DNA of 64,000 nucleotides from RYN-230 sp963844695 (GCA_963844695.1 CAWJPL010000002.1:186001-250000); one strand, 5' to 3'. Shown: positions 36,980-46,905, counted from the stretch's first letter. The notes: a model not told the origin generated them from the sequence alone. Numbers and translations: made by a program.

Positions 36980-37119
36980 GATCGAATAGGCGCTTGGCGG
37001 CCCAGGCGCGGGACGCGGGGCCAATCTTCCTGGTAAAGCGCCCTATGCGGAGTACTGGCCATAATGTCACAGGCCGACTGGTCGCGCTACCCGGGCGAAT
37101 ACGCTCCGGCAGCGACGGG

Positions 37120-38151
37120 TTACTGGGCCACTAGGAGAACCTTTCCGACGTGCTGGCGGCGCTCGAGGAAACTATGCGCCGCCGCGGCGTCACTGACGGG
37201 GAAGGTGGCGGCAATGGGCACCTTGATAGCCCCGCGCCGGATGAGGTCCAGTGAGGTGGCTAGTTCGTCGGGGGGCGCCAGGCGAAAGCCAATGATGCGC
37301 CAGCCGTTCCGGAACACGGGGATCAAATCGAGCGGCACCACCTCGCCCGCGTGCGCGCCGCAGATGACCAGCGTGCCTTCCTCGCGGAGCACAGACAGGT
37401 GAACCTCGAACAGGGGGCCGCCCACGGTGTCGAGAACGGCGTCGAAGCGGCGCCCGTCCGTGGCCCGCAACAGCTCCCTGGCCAGGTCGCGCTCGTCCCG
37501 GACGATGATCGCGTCGGCGCCGAGCGAGGAGACCTGGGCCGCTTTGGCTTCCGTGCCGGCCGTCGCGACCACGGTCGCCCCGGCCAGCTTCGCGCACTGG
37601 ACCAGGGCACCCGCCACGCCGCCCGAGGCCGAGGGGACCAGGACCAGGTCACCCGGCCGGACCTGGGCCAGGCGGTTGACCATGTGCCAGGCGGTGCTGA
37701 CCGCACACTGCCCGGCGGCCATGGCCAGCAGGTCGTCTTCGGGCTCGAGCGGGACCACCACCTCGGCCGGAACGCAGACCAGCTCGCCGTAGCCGCCCCA
37801 CCGCGTGGTGCCGAACACCTCGAAGGACTCACACAGGTCGGGGCGCCACCGGGCGCACCGGGCGCAGCGCCCGCAGCTGTACTGCTGGAATGCGGTGACG
37901 CGATCGCCGGTGCGGACCGGGCCGCTGTGGTCGCCCACGCCGACGACCGTGCCGGCGAACTCCGCCCCCAAGACCATGGGCAGCTCGAACGGCCAGCGCG
38001 AAGTCCCGGCGCGGGAGTCCAGGTCAGAGTGGTTGACCCCGCAGGCCTGCACCTGGACCAGCACGTCCCCCGGGCCGGTCACCGGATCCGGGATATCCGC
38101 GTACTGCATCGCCTCGGCGGGTCCGTACTCGTAGAACGCCGCTGCTTTCAC
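37120..38151 (-). CDS. zinc-binding alcohol dehydrogenase / quinone oxidoreductase
   Basis: The 343-residue medium-chain dehydrogenase has the catalytic zinc Cys in VQACGVNHSDLDSR. The structural zinc lobe is CGRCARCARWRPDLC and the NAD(P)-binding turn is VLVPSASGGVAGALVQCAKL. GTG 38151 (VKAAAFYEYGPAEAM) begins exactly at the family start; the open frame to 38283 lacks homology. It lies between two parts of a peptide-type ABC system and may act on the imported substrate, but that is inference. Confidence 0.9.
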   Translation of the reverse strand: MKAAAFYEYGPAEAMQYADIPDPVTGPGDVLVQVQACGVNHSDLDSRAGTSRWPFELPMVLGAEFAGTVVGVGDHSGPVRTGDRVTAFQQYSCGRCARCARWRPDLCESFEVFGTTRWGGYGELVCVPAEVVVPLEPEDDLLAMAAGQCAVSTAWHMVNRLAQVRPGDLVLVPSASGGVAGALVQCAKLAGATVVATAGTEAKAAQVSSLGADAIIVRDERDLARELLRATDGRRFDAVLDTVGGPLFEVHLSVLREEGTLVICGAHAGEVVPLDLIPVFRNGWRIIGFRLAPPDELATSLDLIRRGAIKVPIAATFPVSDAAAAHSFLERRQHVGKVLLVAQ

Positions 38152-38610
38152 CGCCCGCAGCCTCCCCGGCCGGCCATTCTGCGGCACGGAATTACGTAGT
38201 AGTTTCGGGGGCTTTCCGGATAGGCCGCTCTCCGGCGGGCCCAGCCCCCGGAAACAGCGCGGCCGGAAGCACGCAGGCGGCACCGTTTGGTCACATTAGT
38301 TTCACCCGTCACGAGGTGAACACAGGAATCACGATCAAAGCCTGACATGGGCAGTCCCAAGCTCCATTGGCCTGACACGGATTTACTAAGATAATTCGGA
38401 GATAAACGGTACCGTCCTGGTCTGTGCGGCCCGCTGAGGTAGCGGGGCCGCCCGCCGCTCGAGTGGCGTTTCGAGGAGAATATCCCCGCGAAGAGTAAGA
38501 TTCAGGCTGATTCCGGTAAATGGCATGCGAGCCACCTCGTTGTCCTGGCTGCGACGGCCCGTTACGGTAGAGATCGATTAGCCACCAGGATGGCTCGGAG
38601 GATCGGCAAC
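38152..38610. other. divergent intergenic region with candidate promoter
   Basis: The gap is about 460 bp and AT-richer than its surroundings. TTGTCC (38540-38545) and TACGGT (38563-38568) have a 17-bp spacer and could be a housekeeping promoter for the rightward ABC operon. TTCACC/GGTGAA (38301-38320) is a small inverted repeat near the dehydrogenase start. No gene is seen. Confidence 0.45.
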
Positions 38611-39694
38611 GTGGCAGACGCCCGCGCGGTTCGGCGGCCGGAGCCGGGTCAGGCCGCAGGTTCCCAGTCCCAGTCCCAGCCCACGACCACGCCCCCGGCG
38701 CCGCCCCGCCGGCGGCTGGGCCGGGAGGCTCACCCGGTCCGCCGGCTTCTCGGGCGGCGGGCCGCGGCCGGGCTGTTCACCTTATGTGTCGTGTCCGTGC
38801 TGGTGTTCGCGGCGACCGAGGTGCTGCCGGGTAACGCCGCCAACGCCGTGCTCGGCCGGACCGCGGCCAGCAGCCCGGCGGCGCTGCACCGGCTGGAGGC
38901 CGCCCTGCACCTCAACCGGGGCCTGCTGGACCAGTACTGGCTGTGGTTGTCCGGCCTGTTCACCGGGCACCTCGGCCACTCGCTGGTCAACGGGCAGCCG
39001 GTCTGGGGGTACGTGTCGCCCCGGCTCATCAACTCCGCGGTGCTGATGGGGGTCACCGGGCTGATCGGGACCGTGGTCGGCGTCACCCTCGGCGCCCTGG
39101 CCGCGCTCCGCCGGGACGGCTGGTTCGACCACATCAGCTCGGTCGCCGCGCTGGCGGTGACCGCGCTGCCCGAGTTCGTGGTCGCGATCGGCCTGGTCAT
39201 CCTGTTCTCCACGGTGGTCTCGCACCTGCTGCCCGCGGTGTCGCTGCTGCCGCCGGGCAGCTACGCCTGGGACGCCCCGCAGCTGCTGATCCTGCCGGTA
39301 GCCACCCTGGTCATCGTGATCGTGCCGTATATCCAGCGGATGACCCGGGCGGCGATGATCGAGGCCCTGGAGTCTGACTACGTGGAGATGGCGCGGCTCA
39401 AGGGCGTGCCGATGTGGCGCATCGTGCTCAACCCACGCGCTGCCCAACGCCACGGCGCCGGTCATCCAGGTCATCGGGCTCAACTTCCTGTACCTGGCGG
39501 GCGGCGTGGTCGTGGTGGAGTACGTCTTCGCCTTCCCGGGCGTCGGCCAGGGGCTCGTCTACGCGGTCGAGAACCGCGACATCCCGGTCATCCAGTTCAT
39601 CGTCGTGTTCCTGGCCGCGTTCTACGTGTTCATGAACATCGTGACCGACGTGATCGCGTTGCTGGTCACGCCGCGGCACCGGATCCCCAGGTAG
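38611..39694 (+). pseudogene. peptide/nickel-type ABC permease DppB-like, frameshifted
   Basis: The inner-membrane permease has DppB topology: VVSVLVFAATEVLPGN, LNRGLLDQYWLWLSGLFTGH and RLINSAVLMGVTGL, then the EAA-like loop ALESDYVEMARLKGVPMWRI. The frame breaks near 39434, where one extra C follows IVLN; the last 85 residues (HALPNATAPVIQVIG, VEYVFAFPGVGQGLVYAV) continue in the next frame. GTG 38611 has GGAGG 9 bp upstream and is preferred over ATG 38590. It is the first gene of an operon with dppC-like and fused ATPase genes. Confidence 0.88.
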
Positions 39695-39712
39695 GACGGA
39701 GGGCGCGCCGGG

Positions 39713-40627
39713 ATGACCGCTGACGGGCCAGGCACGGAGCGGATCCGCCGCCACCAGTGGCTGGTCTCGGTGGGCTCGGCCGTGCGCACCCGGCGCGGGG
39801 CGGCCGGGCTGGGGCTGGCCGGCTTCGTCGTGGCGGTCGCGGTCCTCGGCCCGCTGATGGCCCCGGACTCGCCGACCGCGCTGGCGACCTTCCCGTTCGG
39901 GAAGCCCTCCGGGCGGTTTCTCCTCGGCGCCGACTTCCTCGGCCGCGACGTCCTGTCCCGGGTCCTGGACGGCGGCTGGCTGCTGCTGCTGATGGCGGTG
40001 GCCGCGACGGTCCTCGGAGTCGCCGCGGGAGCGTCCGCCGGGATCAGCGCCGCCTACCTCCGCGGGCGTTCCGACGGGCTGATCATGCGCACCGTCGACG
40101 TCATCCTGGCCTTCCCCCAGCTGGTCTTCGCCCTGCTGCTGCTCAGCATCCTGGGTCCCAAGCTGTGGCTGATCGTGCTGGCCGTCGGGCTGACCCACGC
40201 GCCCGCCGTCGCCCGGGTGCTGCGGTCCGCGACCCTGGACGTCTCCGAACGGGACTTCGTCAAGGTGGCCGAGTTGCAGGGGATGCGCCCGGCCGCGGTG
40301 ATGACCAAGGAGATACTGCCCAGCCTCAGCACGCCGCTGATGGTGGAGGCGGGACTGCGGCTGACCTACTCGATCATCATCATGGCCGGCCTGGCCTTCC
40401 TCGGCTTCGGCCAGCCGCCCCCGTCGCCCAGCTGGGGGACCATGATCAACGAGAACCGGGCCGGGCTGGCCCTGAACCCGTGGGCCGTGATCGTCCCGGC
40501 GGCGCTGATCGCCCTGCTCACCGTCGGCACCAACCTGCTCACCGACGCCATCGGGCGGGCCGCGCTCGGCGTGGACCGCAGGCCCGAGGAAACGGCCCTC
40601 GTAGACGACCTGGACCCGGTCAGGTGA
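39713..40627 (+). CDS. peptide/nickel-type ABC permease DppC-like
   Basis: The 304-residue permease has an N-terminal helix, the periplasmic LLGADFLGRDVLSRVLDGG motif and the EAA loop VAELQGMRPAAVMTKEILP. It closes with FLGFGQPPPSPSWGTMI, a DppC/OppC hallmark. It lies 18 bp after the DppB-like gene and overlaps the ATPase gene by 4 bp (GTGA). Confidence 0.92.
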   Translation: MTADGPGTERIRRHQWLVSVGSAVRTRRGAAGLGLAGFVVAVAVLGPLMAPDSPTALATFPFGKPSGRFLLGADFLGRDVLSRVLDGGWLLLLMAVAATVLGVAAGASAGISAAYLRGRSDGLIMRTVDVILAFPQLVFALLLLSILGPKLWLIVLAVGLTHAPAVARVLRSATLDVSERDFVKVAELQGMRPAAVMTKEILPSLSTPLMVEAGLRLTYSIIIMAGLAFLGFGQPPPSPSWGTMINENRAGLALNPWAVIVPAALIALLTVGTNLLTDAIGRAALGVDRRPEETALVDDLDPVR

Positions 40628-42459
40628 GCGACCTGAACGAGGCAGTACCTCCGCCCTTCCGGCTGGAGGTGCGCGACCTGGAAGTCCGCCGCGGCGGTCA
40701 CGGGCCCGCCGTGGTGAGCGGAGTCTGTTTCGCAGTGCGGCCCGGCGACGTACTCGGCCTGGTCGGCGAGTCCGGGTCCGGGAAGACCACGGTCGCCCTG
40801 GCCCTGCTGGGGCACACCAGGCGGGGCCTGTCCGTCAGCCGCGGCGAGATCCTCCTGGACGGCCTGGACCTGCTGCGGCTGCGCCCGCCCCGGCTGCGCC
40901 AGGTGCGCGGGGCCAGGGTCAGCTACGTGCCGCAAGACCCGGCGGCCGCGCTGAACCCGGCGCTGCGGATCGGCTACCAGCTCCGGGAAGCGCTGCGGGT
41001 GCACGGCCAGACCGGACCGGCGTCGTACCCTCGCCGGTCCCGCCCCGCCGGTGACCCGGGGAAACGGATCCTGGAGGTGCTGCGCGAGGTACGCCTGGAG
41101 GCCAGCCCGGCCCTGCTGCGCCGCTACCCGCATCAGCTCTCCGGCGGCCAGCAGCAGCGCGTCGCGCTGGCCATGGCCTTCGCCTGCCGGCCTTCGCTCA
41201 TCGTCCTGGACGAGCCCACCACCGGCCTCGACGTATCGACGCAGCGCCATATCCTCGACACGATCCGCAGCCTGTGCCGGGGGTACGGGGTGGCGGCCGT
41301 CTACGTCAGCCACGACCTGGCCGTCGTCAGCGAGCTGGCCGCCGAGGTCGCCGTCATGTACGCCGGCCGGATCGTCAAGGCCGGCCCCGCGGACCTGCTG
41401 CTGCACCGCCCGCTGCACCCCTACACCCGGGGGTTGCTCGCGTCCGTCCCCGGACCGGACCGGGGCGGCCCGCTGGCGGGCATCCCCGGGCAGCAGCCGC
41501 CGCCCGGTCACCGCGGGCCCGGGTGCGCGTTCGCCCCCCGCTGCCACCTCGCGCTCGACCCGTGCCGGGCCCGGGTGCCGGAACCGGCCGTGGTGGCCGG
41601 GCGGACCGTGCGCTGCCTGCGGGCGCCCGAGGCGGACAGCGCGGGCACAGCCGTCCAGTCCGTGCTCCGGCCGGCTGTCCCCGCGGCCGGCCCGCCACCG
41701 GTCCCGCCCGTGCTCTCCGTTCGGGGGCTTTCGTTCAATTACGGACCGGTGCCGGTCCTTTCCGGCATCGATCTGGACGTGCCGCCGCGGGCGTGCGTCG
41801 CCGTGGTCGGCGAGTCTGGCTCGGGCAAGACGACGCTGGCCCGCTGCATCGTCGGGCTGCACCGGGACTGGACCGGCGAGATGACCCTTCAGGGTGCCCC
41901 GCTCGCGCCCAGCGCCCGGCACCGGCCCGGGCCGGTCCTGCAGCAGATCCAGTGCGTCTTCCAGAACCCGTACACCTCGCTCAACCCCCGCAAGACGGTC
42001 GGCCAGATCGTGGCCGAGCCGCTCTGGCGGTTCCTGCGCGTGCCCCGCGGCGAGCAAGCCGACCGGGTGGTCAGCGTGCTCGAGGACGTGTCCCTCGGCG
42101 GCCGCTACCTGTCGCGCTATCCCGACCAGCTCTCGGGCGGAGAGCGGCAGCGGGTCGCGATCGCCCGCGCCCTGGTCGCCGAACCCGGCCTGCTGGTCTG
42201 CGACGAGGTGACCTCGGCCCTCGACGTCTCCGTGCAGGCCGTGGTGGTCGAACTGCTCCGCGCCGCCGCGGCCCAGCGCCACCTGGCCATGCTCTTCATC
42301 ACCCACAACCTGGCCCTGGTGCGCAACGTCGCGCAGTTCGCGGTCGTGCTGCGTCAGGGCGAGATCGTCGAGGCCGGGCCCGTCGACCAGGTCCTCGCGG
42401 ACCCGCGCAGCCGCTACACCGCGCAGCTCATGGCCGACGTGCCCAGGCTGAGATCATGA
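40624..42459 (+). CDS. fused DppD-DppF ABC transporter ATPase
   Basis: One 611-residue polypeptide carries two complete ABC ATPase units. The first has Walker A GESGSGKTTVALALLG, signature LSGGQQQRVALAMAF, Walker B LIVLDEPTTGLD and a Cys-containing oligopeptide-transport C-terminal motif (PGCAFAPRCHLALDPCR). The second has GESGSGKTTLARCIVG, LSGGERQRVAIARAL and LVCDEVTSALD, where Val replaces the usual Pro after Glu. A 35-residue Pro/Ala linker joins them. It energises the adjacent permeases; imported substrates may be peptides, nickel chelates or similar. Confidence 0.93.
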   Translation: MSDLNEAVPPPFRLEVRDLEVRRGGHGPAVVSGVCFAVRPGDVLGLVGESGSGKTTVALALLGHTRRGLSVSRGEILLDGLDLLRLRPPRLRQVRGARVSYVPQDPAAALNPALRIGYQLREALRVHGQTGPASYPRRSRPAGDPGKRILEVLREVRLEASPALLRRYPHQLSGGQQQRVALAMAFACRPSLIVLDEPTTGLDVSTQRHILDTIRSLCRGYGVAAVYVSHDLAVVSELAAEVAVMYAGRIVKAGPADLLLHRPLHPYTRGLLASVPGPDRGGPLAGIPGQQPPPGHRGPGCAFAPRCHLALDPCRARVPEPAVVAGRTVRCLRAPEADSAGTAVQSVLRPAVPAAGPPPVPPVLSVRGLSFNYGPVPVLSGIDLDVPPRACVAVVGESGSGKTTLARCIVGLHRDWTGEMTLQGAPLAPSARHRPGPVLQQIQCVFQNPYTSLNPRKTVGQIVAEPLWRFLRVPRGEQADRVVSVLEDVSLGGRYLSRYPDQLSGGERQRVAIARALVAEPGLLVCDEVTSALDVSVQAVVVELLRAAAAQRHLAMLFITHNLALVRNVAQFAVVLRQGEIVEAGPVDQVLADPRSRYTAQLMADVPRLRS

Positions 42460-42472
42460 GGCCCGGGCGGGC

Positions 42473-43175
42473 TCACCAGGGAAGCGGCTGGCCGTCCCGG
42501 TAGAAACCACCGGTCGGCCCATCGTCTGGAAGCAGGGCGGCCCACATGACGCTGGCCGCTCCGGCGGCCACGGGCCGGCCACCCTGGCCCATGTCTGTGT
42601 CGGTCCAGCCGGGGCAGACCGCGTTGACGAGGATGCGGTCGGCCCGCAGTTCACCGGCCAGCAGCCTGGTCAGGGCGTTGAGGGCGCCTTGGACACGCTG
42701 TAGGCGGGGGTGCCCCCGGTCATCTCGGAGATGGATCCGCCCTCGCTGCTCACGTTGACGATCCGGCCGTGGGGGCTGCGGCGCAGCAACGGCAGGAAGG
42801 CCTGCGTGGTCTGCCAGGCGCCGAGGAGGTTGGTGTCCAGCGCCTCGCGCACCACGCCCAGATCGGCATTGCGGGCCTGCTGCCAGGTGTCGTAAGCAAT
42901 GGCGGCGTTGTTGACCAGCACGTCGGCGCGGCCCAGGTTTTCCACCGTCCAGCGGGCCGCGGCCTCGATGGTGGCCGGATCGGTGACGTCCAGCCGCAGG
43001 GCGACCACGGTGCCGCCCGCCGGGTCCAGCTGGCGGGCGCTCCGCTCGCCCTGGCCAGGGTCGCGTGCCCGGCGACGACCACGAACCCGTGTCCGGCGAG
43101 CTGGCGGCCCACGTCACGGCCGATCCCGCGGTTGGCGCCGGTGACCACGGCGACGGGGCGCTCGAGCACGGCCAT
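42473..43175 (-). pseudogene. short-chain dehydrogenase/reductase, two frameshifts
   Basis: The cofactor motif VVTGANRGIGRDVGRQLAG, the NNAAIAYDTW segment, the catalytic Ser in RIVNVSSEGGS and Tyr/Lys in PAYSVSK are all present, but in three frames. Breaks lie near 43055 and 42685; the latter is a missing base in SKA-ALNALTRLL. The repaired protein is about 235 residues. It resembles carbonyl-reductase-like SDRs. The start overlaps the 3' end of nrtR, so the two may be co-transcribed. Confidence 0.85.
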
Positions 43176-43944
43176 CGCCGGTGAGGCTTGGTTCAGTGGC
43201 CGTCATCGGAGTGACTGCCGGGGACAGGGACGGCGGGCGGAACGCGGCGAAGGGGTTGGTGACGACCAGGGTCCGGGCCGCGAACCGGTACAGCGTGGCC
43301 GGCCTGCCGCCCATGGGGGTCGGCCGGGCGGCGGCGGCCGTGGCCTCGATCACGCCCCGGCGGGTCAGCACCCGCTGCAGGTTGGTCGCCGAGACCGGAT
43401 GGCCGGCCGACGCGGCGTAGATGTCGCGGAGTTGCGCGACCGTGAAGGTCTCGGGGGCCAGGGCGAAGCCGATGTTGGTGTAGGACAGCTTGGCGCGCAG
43501 CCGGTCGCGGCCCGACTCCGCGATGGACCCGTGGTCGAACGCGGTCGGCGGCAGGTCCTGGACCGGATGCCAGGCGGTGTCCGGCGGGATGCGCGGGTCC
43601 ACGTCGGTGGCCACCAGGGCCAGGTAGGCCGTGGCCAGGGTGCGGCCCCGCGGGTCCCGCCGCGGATCGCTGCGGGTCTCCAGCTGCTCCAGGTACGCGA
43701 TGTCGGTCAGGTCCACCTTGGTGGCCAGGTGCCGGCCCAGGGAGGTGCCGAGACGCTCGTCGGCGCCGAGCGGGCCGCCGGGCAGCGCCCAGCGCCCTTT
43801 GAACGGCGCCGCACCCCGGCGCCAGAGCAGGACGTTCAGCTGCTGATCGCGGACCTGGAGGACCACGGCCAGCACCTCGTGGGCGAACCGCGGCGCCTCG
43901 CTCGCCTGCGCCGCCTCGCTCGTGGTCGCCCGCGGCCTGCTCAT
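43114..43944 (-). CDS. nrtR: NrtR, Nudix-related repressor of NAD synthesis
   Basis: An N-terminal Nudix-like domain (HEVLAVVLQVRDQQLNVLLW, GRWALPGGPLGADE) is joined to a C-terminal winged helix (TVAQLRDIYAASAGHPVSAT, NLQRVLTRRGVIEA), the NrtR arrangement. NrtR binds ADP-ribose or related NAD metabolites and releases DNA. The full Nudix box is degenerate, as expected for a sensor. I chose ATG 43944; the upstream ATG 44004 abuts the operator. The last 20 residues overlap the SDR start by 62 bp. It is divergent from nadABC, its evident target. Confidence 0.92.
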   Translation of the reverse strand: MSRPRATTSEAAQASEAPRFAHEVLAVVLQVRDQQLNVLLWRRGAAPFKGRWALPGGPLGADERLGTSLGRHLATKVDLTDIAYLEQLETRSDPRRDPRGRTLATAYLALVATDVDPRIPPDTAWHPVQDLPPTAFDHGSIAESGRDRLRAKLSYTNIGFALAPETFTVAQLRDIYAASAGHPVSATNLQRVLTRRGVIEATAAAARPTPMGGRPATLYRFAARTLVVTNPFAAFRPPSLSPAVTPMTATEPSLTGDGRARAPRRRGHRRQPRDRP

Positions 43945-44005
43945 GGCCGCCTTCGCCGTGTCTGGCACGTTCGCATGGTACTGAGCCTTCCCGTTTCCGG
44001 CCATC

Positions 44006-44055
44006 AGGTTTTAGACTACGAGGCGAAAAGGTTTTATACTCACAGTCTAAAACCT
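44006..44055. promoter_or_regulatory. NrtR operators in the nrtR-nadA region
   Basis: The 12-bp half-site AGGTTTTAGACT (44006-44017) is followed by AGGTTTTATACT-cac-AGTCTAAAACCT (44029-44055), an inverted repeat with one mismatch. The outer arms (44006-44017 and 44044-44055) are perfectly complementary. Location between nrtR and nadA fits an NrtR site repressing both directions. Confidence 0.85.
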
Positions 44056-44077
44056 CCGCGGGAGATTGGGACCGGAC

Positions 44078-45190
44078 ATGACCAGGACTGACGCAGGCGC
44101 AGCGGCGGGTGCAGCACCGGACGCTCAGGCCAGCACAGCGGCGGGTGCAGCACCGGACACTCAGGCCAGCGCAGCGGCGGGTGAGGCAGGTACGGCAGCC
44201 AGGACGGAGCGGGCCGGGAGGGACTGGGCGGCGGAGGTCCGGCGGCTGGCCGCGCAGCGCGACGCCGTGATCCTCGCGCACAACTACCAGGCGCCCGAGA
44301 TCCAGGACGTCGCCGATCACGTCGGCGACTCGCTCGGGCTCTCGCGGCTGGCCGCCGCGAGCACGGCGAGCGTCATCGTGTTCGCCGGGGTCTACTTCAT
44401 GGCCGAGACGGCCAAGATCCTCGCCCCGGACCGGACGGTGCTGATCCCGGACTCCCGGGCCGGCTGCTCGCTCGCCGACACGATCACCGCGGAGCAGGTC
44501 CGGGAGTGGAAGGCCGAGCACCCCGGGGCCGCGGTCGTCGCGTACGTGAACACCAGCGCCGAGGTCAAGGCCGAGTCGGACCTGTGCTGTACCTCGGCCA
44601 ACGCGGCGCAGGTCGTGGCGTCCCTCCCGGCGGACCGGGAGGTGCTGTTCCTGCCCGACCAGTTCCTCGGGGCCTACGTCCAGCGCGTCACCGGCCGCGC
44701 CAACCTGCACATCTGGCTCGGCGAATGCCACGTGCACGCCGGGATCAGCCCGGCCGAGCTGCGCCGCAAGGCGAGCGCCGACGCGCGGGCCGAGCTGTTC
44801 ATCCACCCGGAGTGCGGCTGCTCGACCGCCGCCCTGTGGCAGGCGGGGGAGGGCGACCTGCCGGCTGGCCGGACCCGGGTGCTGTCCACCGGGGGCATGC
44901 TCGCCGCCGCCCGCACCACCACGGCGCCCACCGTGCTCGTGGCTACCGAGACCGGCATGCTGCACCAGTTGCGGCGGGCCAACCCCGCGGTGCGCTGGGA
45001 ACCCGTCAACCCCGATGCGGTGTGCCGTTATATGAAAATGACGACGCCGGCCGCCTTGCTGCGCTGTCTGCGCGAGGGGGTGGAGGAAGTGAACGTCGCT
45101 CCCGGCGTGGCCGACCGGGCCCGGCGGGCGGTCCAGGCGATGATCACGGCGGGGGCCTCGCCCGCGCCGGCCGGGACGAGGGTCCGGTGA
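44078..45190 (+). CDS. nadA: quinolinate synthase
   Basis: NadA condenses iminoaspartate with dihydroxyacetone phosphate to quinolinate on a [4Fe-4S] cluster. The three cluster cysteines are in SRAGCSLAD, DLCCTSANA and HPECGCSTAALW. AVILAHNYQAPEIQDVAD and NLHIWLGECHVHAGI are typical. The N-terminus carries an extra 36-bp repeat (12 residues, AAGAAPD-type, 2.5 copies) before the catalytic part. GGGAGATTGGGA precedes ATG 44078. It heads the nadA-nadB-nadC operon under NrtR. Confidence 0.95.
   Translation: MTRTDAGAAAGAAPDAQASTAAGAAPDTQASAAAGEAGTAARTERAGRDWAAEVRRLAAQRDAVILAHNYQAPEIQDVADHVGDSLGLSRLAAASTASVIVFAGVYFMAETAKILAPDRTVLIPDSRAGCSLADTITAEQVREWKAEHPGAAVVAYVNTSAEVKAESDLCCTSANAAQVVASLPADREVLFLPDQFLGAYVQRVTGRANLHIWLGECHVHAGISPAELRRKASADARAELFIHPECGCSTAALWQAGEGDLPAGRTRVLSTGGMLAAARTTTAPTVLVATETGMLHQLRRANPAVRWEPVNPDAVCRYMKMTTPAALLRCLREGVEEVNVAPGVADRARRAVQAMITAGASPAPAGTRVR
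44099..44187 (+). repeat. 36-bp in-frame tandem repeat in nadA
   Basis: AGCGGCGGGTGCAGCACCGG begins at 44101 and 44137, and a partial copy at 44173, an exact 36-bp period. It encodes 12-residue Ala/Gly/Pro/Gln-rich units ahead of the enzyme domain. Confidence 0.9.
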
Positions 45191-45218
45191 CCGGCTCCGG
45201 AGCCTGGCCCGGTGACCA

Positions 45219-46905
45219 GTGGCTCGCCAGTCGACCGCCACGGTGACCGGCGCGGAGCTGCGCCGGCTGCCCTGTTCGCCGCTGCGCTGGGCCCTCGACA
45301 CGGACGTGGTGGTGCTGGGCTCCGGGGCCGCCGGCCTCACCGCCGCGCTGACCGCGGCCAGTCACGGCCGCCGCGTGCTGCTGCTCAGCAAGGACGGGAT
45401 CGGCGGCGGCGCGACGCCGCTGGCCCAGGGGGGCCTGGCCGCCGCCATCGGCCCGGGGGACACCCCGGCGCTGCATCAGCGGGACACGCTCGACGCGGGC
45501 GCGGGCCTGTGCGACCCGGCGGCGGTGGCGGCGCTGGTCGCCGAGGCGCCCGGCGAGATCGCCCGGCTGGCCGCCCGCGGGGCCCGGCTGGAACGCACCG
45601 CGCTGCACCTGGAGGGCGGGCACAGCCGCAGCCGGATCGTCAGCGCCGGGGGCGACGCGATCGGCGCGGAGGTGCACCGGGTCCTGCGTGCCGCCCTGCT
45701 GGCCAGCCGGGTCCAGGTCCTGACCCACTGTGTCGTGCTGGACGCCCTGACCGGCGACCGCGGCGGGGTCGGCGGGGTCGTGGCCGGAATCGCCGGCCAG
45801 GACGGGGTGCTGCGGGTCGGCACGGTGACCGCGGCCGCGGTCGTGCTGGCCACCGGCGGCTTCGGCCAGGCCTACGCGACCACCACCAACCCAGCCGGGC
45901 TGACCGGCGACGGCCTGGCGCTGGCCGCCCGGGCCGGCGCGGAACTGCGGGACGTCGAGTTCGTGCAATTCCATCCGACGGTGCTGTGGCAGGACGGCGC
46001 CCGCGGTCAGTGCCCGCTCATCACCGAGGCCCTGCGCGGAGCCGGCGCGGTGCTGGTGGACGCGGCGGGCCGGCCGGTCATGGCCGGCCGCCATCCGCTC
46101 GGCGACCTGGCCCCGCGGGACGTCGTGGCGGCGGCCATGCAGCAGCGGATGGCCCAGTGGCGGCCAGCAGGGCTGCGGCCAGCAGGGCGCAGACGGCGCC
46201 GGACGACCATCTCTGGCTGGACGCCACCACGGTGGGCCGCGCCGTGCTGGACCGGGACTTCCCCACGGTGGTCCGGCTGTGCCGGGCGCGCGGGATCGAC
46301 CCGGCGGCCGAGCCGATCCCGGTCGCGCCCGGCGCGCACTACGCCTGCGGCGGCATCCGGGCCGGCCTGGACGGGCGGACCTCGGTCCGCGGGCTGTACG
46401 CGGTGGGGGAGGCCGCCTCGACCGGGGTGCACGGGGCCAACCGGCTGGCCTCCAACTCCCTGACCGAGGCCCTGATCACCGGACGGCGCACCGGGGAACT
46501 GCTGGGGCGGGATCTGCCGGAGCCGCCGGCCCGGCTGCGGCTGCCTCCGGCCGGCCCGGGGGCGAACCCCGCCGCCCGGCCGGTCCTGGCCGCGGCCATG
46601 TCCCGGCACGCCGGGGTGGTCCGTGATCACGAAGGCCTGGAAGGCCTCCGGCAGACGCTGGCGCGGCCCGGCCCGCCGCCGGGCGGCTGGACCTGGCCAC
46701 CGTCGAGGCGACCAACCTGCACGTGGTCTCGGTCCTGGTCACGACGGCCGCCCTGGCCCGCACGGAGAGCCGGGGATGCCACCGGTGGCGCGATGCCCCG
46801 CCGGTCGCGCCGGCCGGCCCGGCCTGGCACACCGTGGTCCGCGCGGCGGACGGCCAGCGGTGGGCGGCCGGGGCCGTCCAGGCCGGGGTGGGAGCCGTCG
46901 CATGA
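45219..46905 (+). pseudogene. nadB: L-aspartate oxidase, two frameshifts
   Basis: The FAD enzyme oxidises aspartate to iminoaspartate. The N-terminal FAD motif VVLGSGAAGLTAALTA, LAQGGLAAAIG and VEFVQFHPTVLW are in one frame to about 46180. HYACGGIRAGLDG, GLYAVGEAASTGVHGANRLA and SNSLTEALITGRR are in a second to about 46690. The C-terminal helical part (VVSVLVTTAALARTESRG) is in a third. The first break coincides with a 15-bp duplication (46160-46187). GTG 45219 starts 29 bp after nadA. The repaired protein is about 560 residues. Confidence 0.88.
46160..46187 (+). repeat. 15-bp direct duplication in nadB
   Basis: GCGGCCAGCAGGG occurs at 46160-46172 and 46175-46187. The nadB reading frame changes within or right after it. 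Confidence 0.8.

Noticed and set aside
43193..45340. A 715-codon minus-strand open frame spanning nadA and nrtR
   Set aside because: It is a shadow of NadA on one side and an out-of-frame reading of nrtR on the other.
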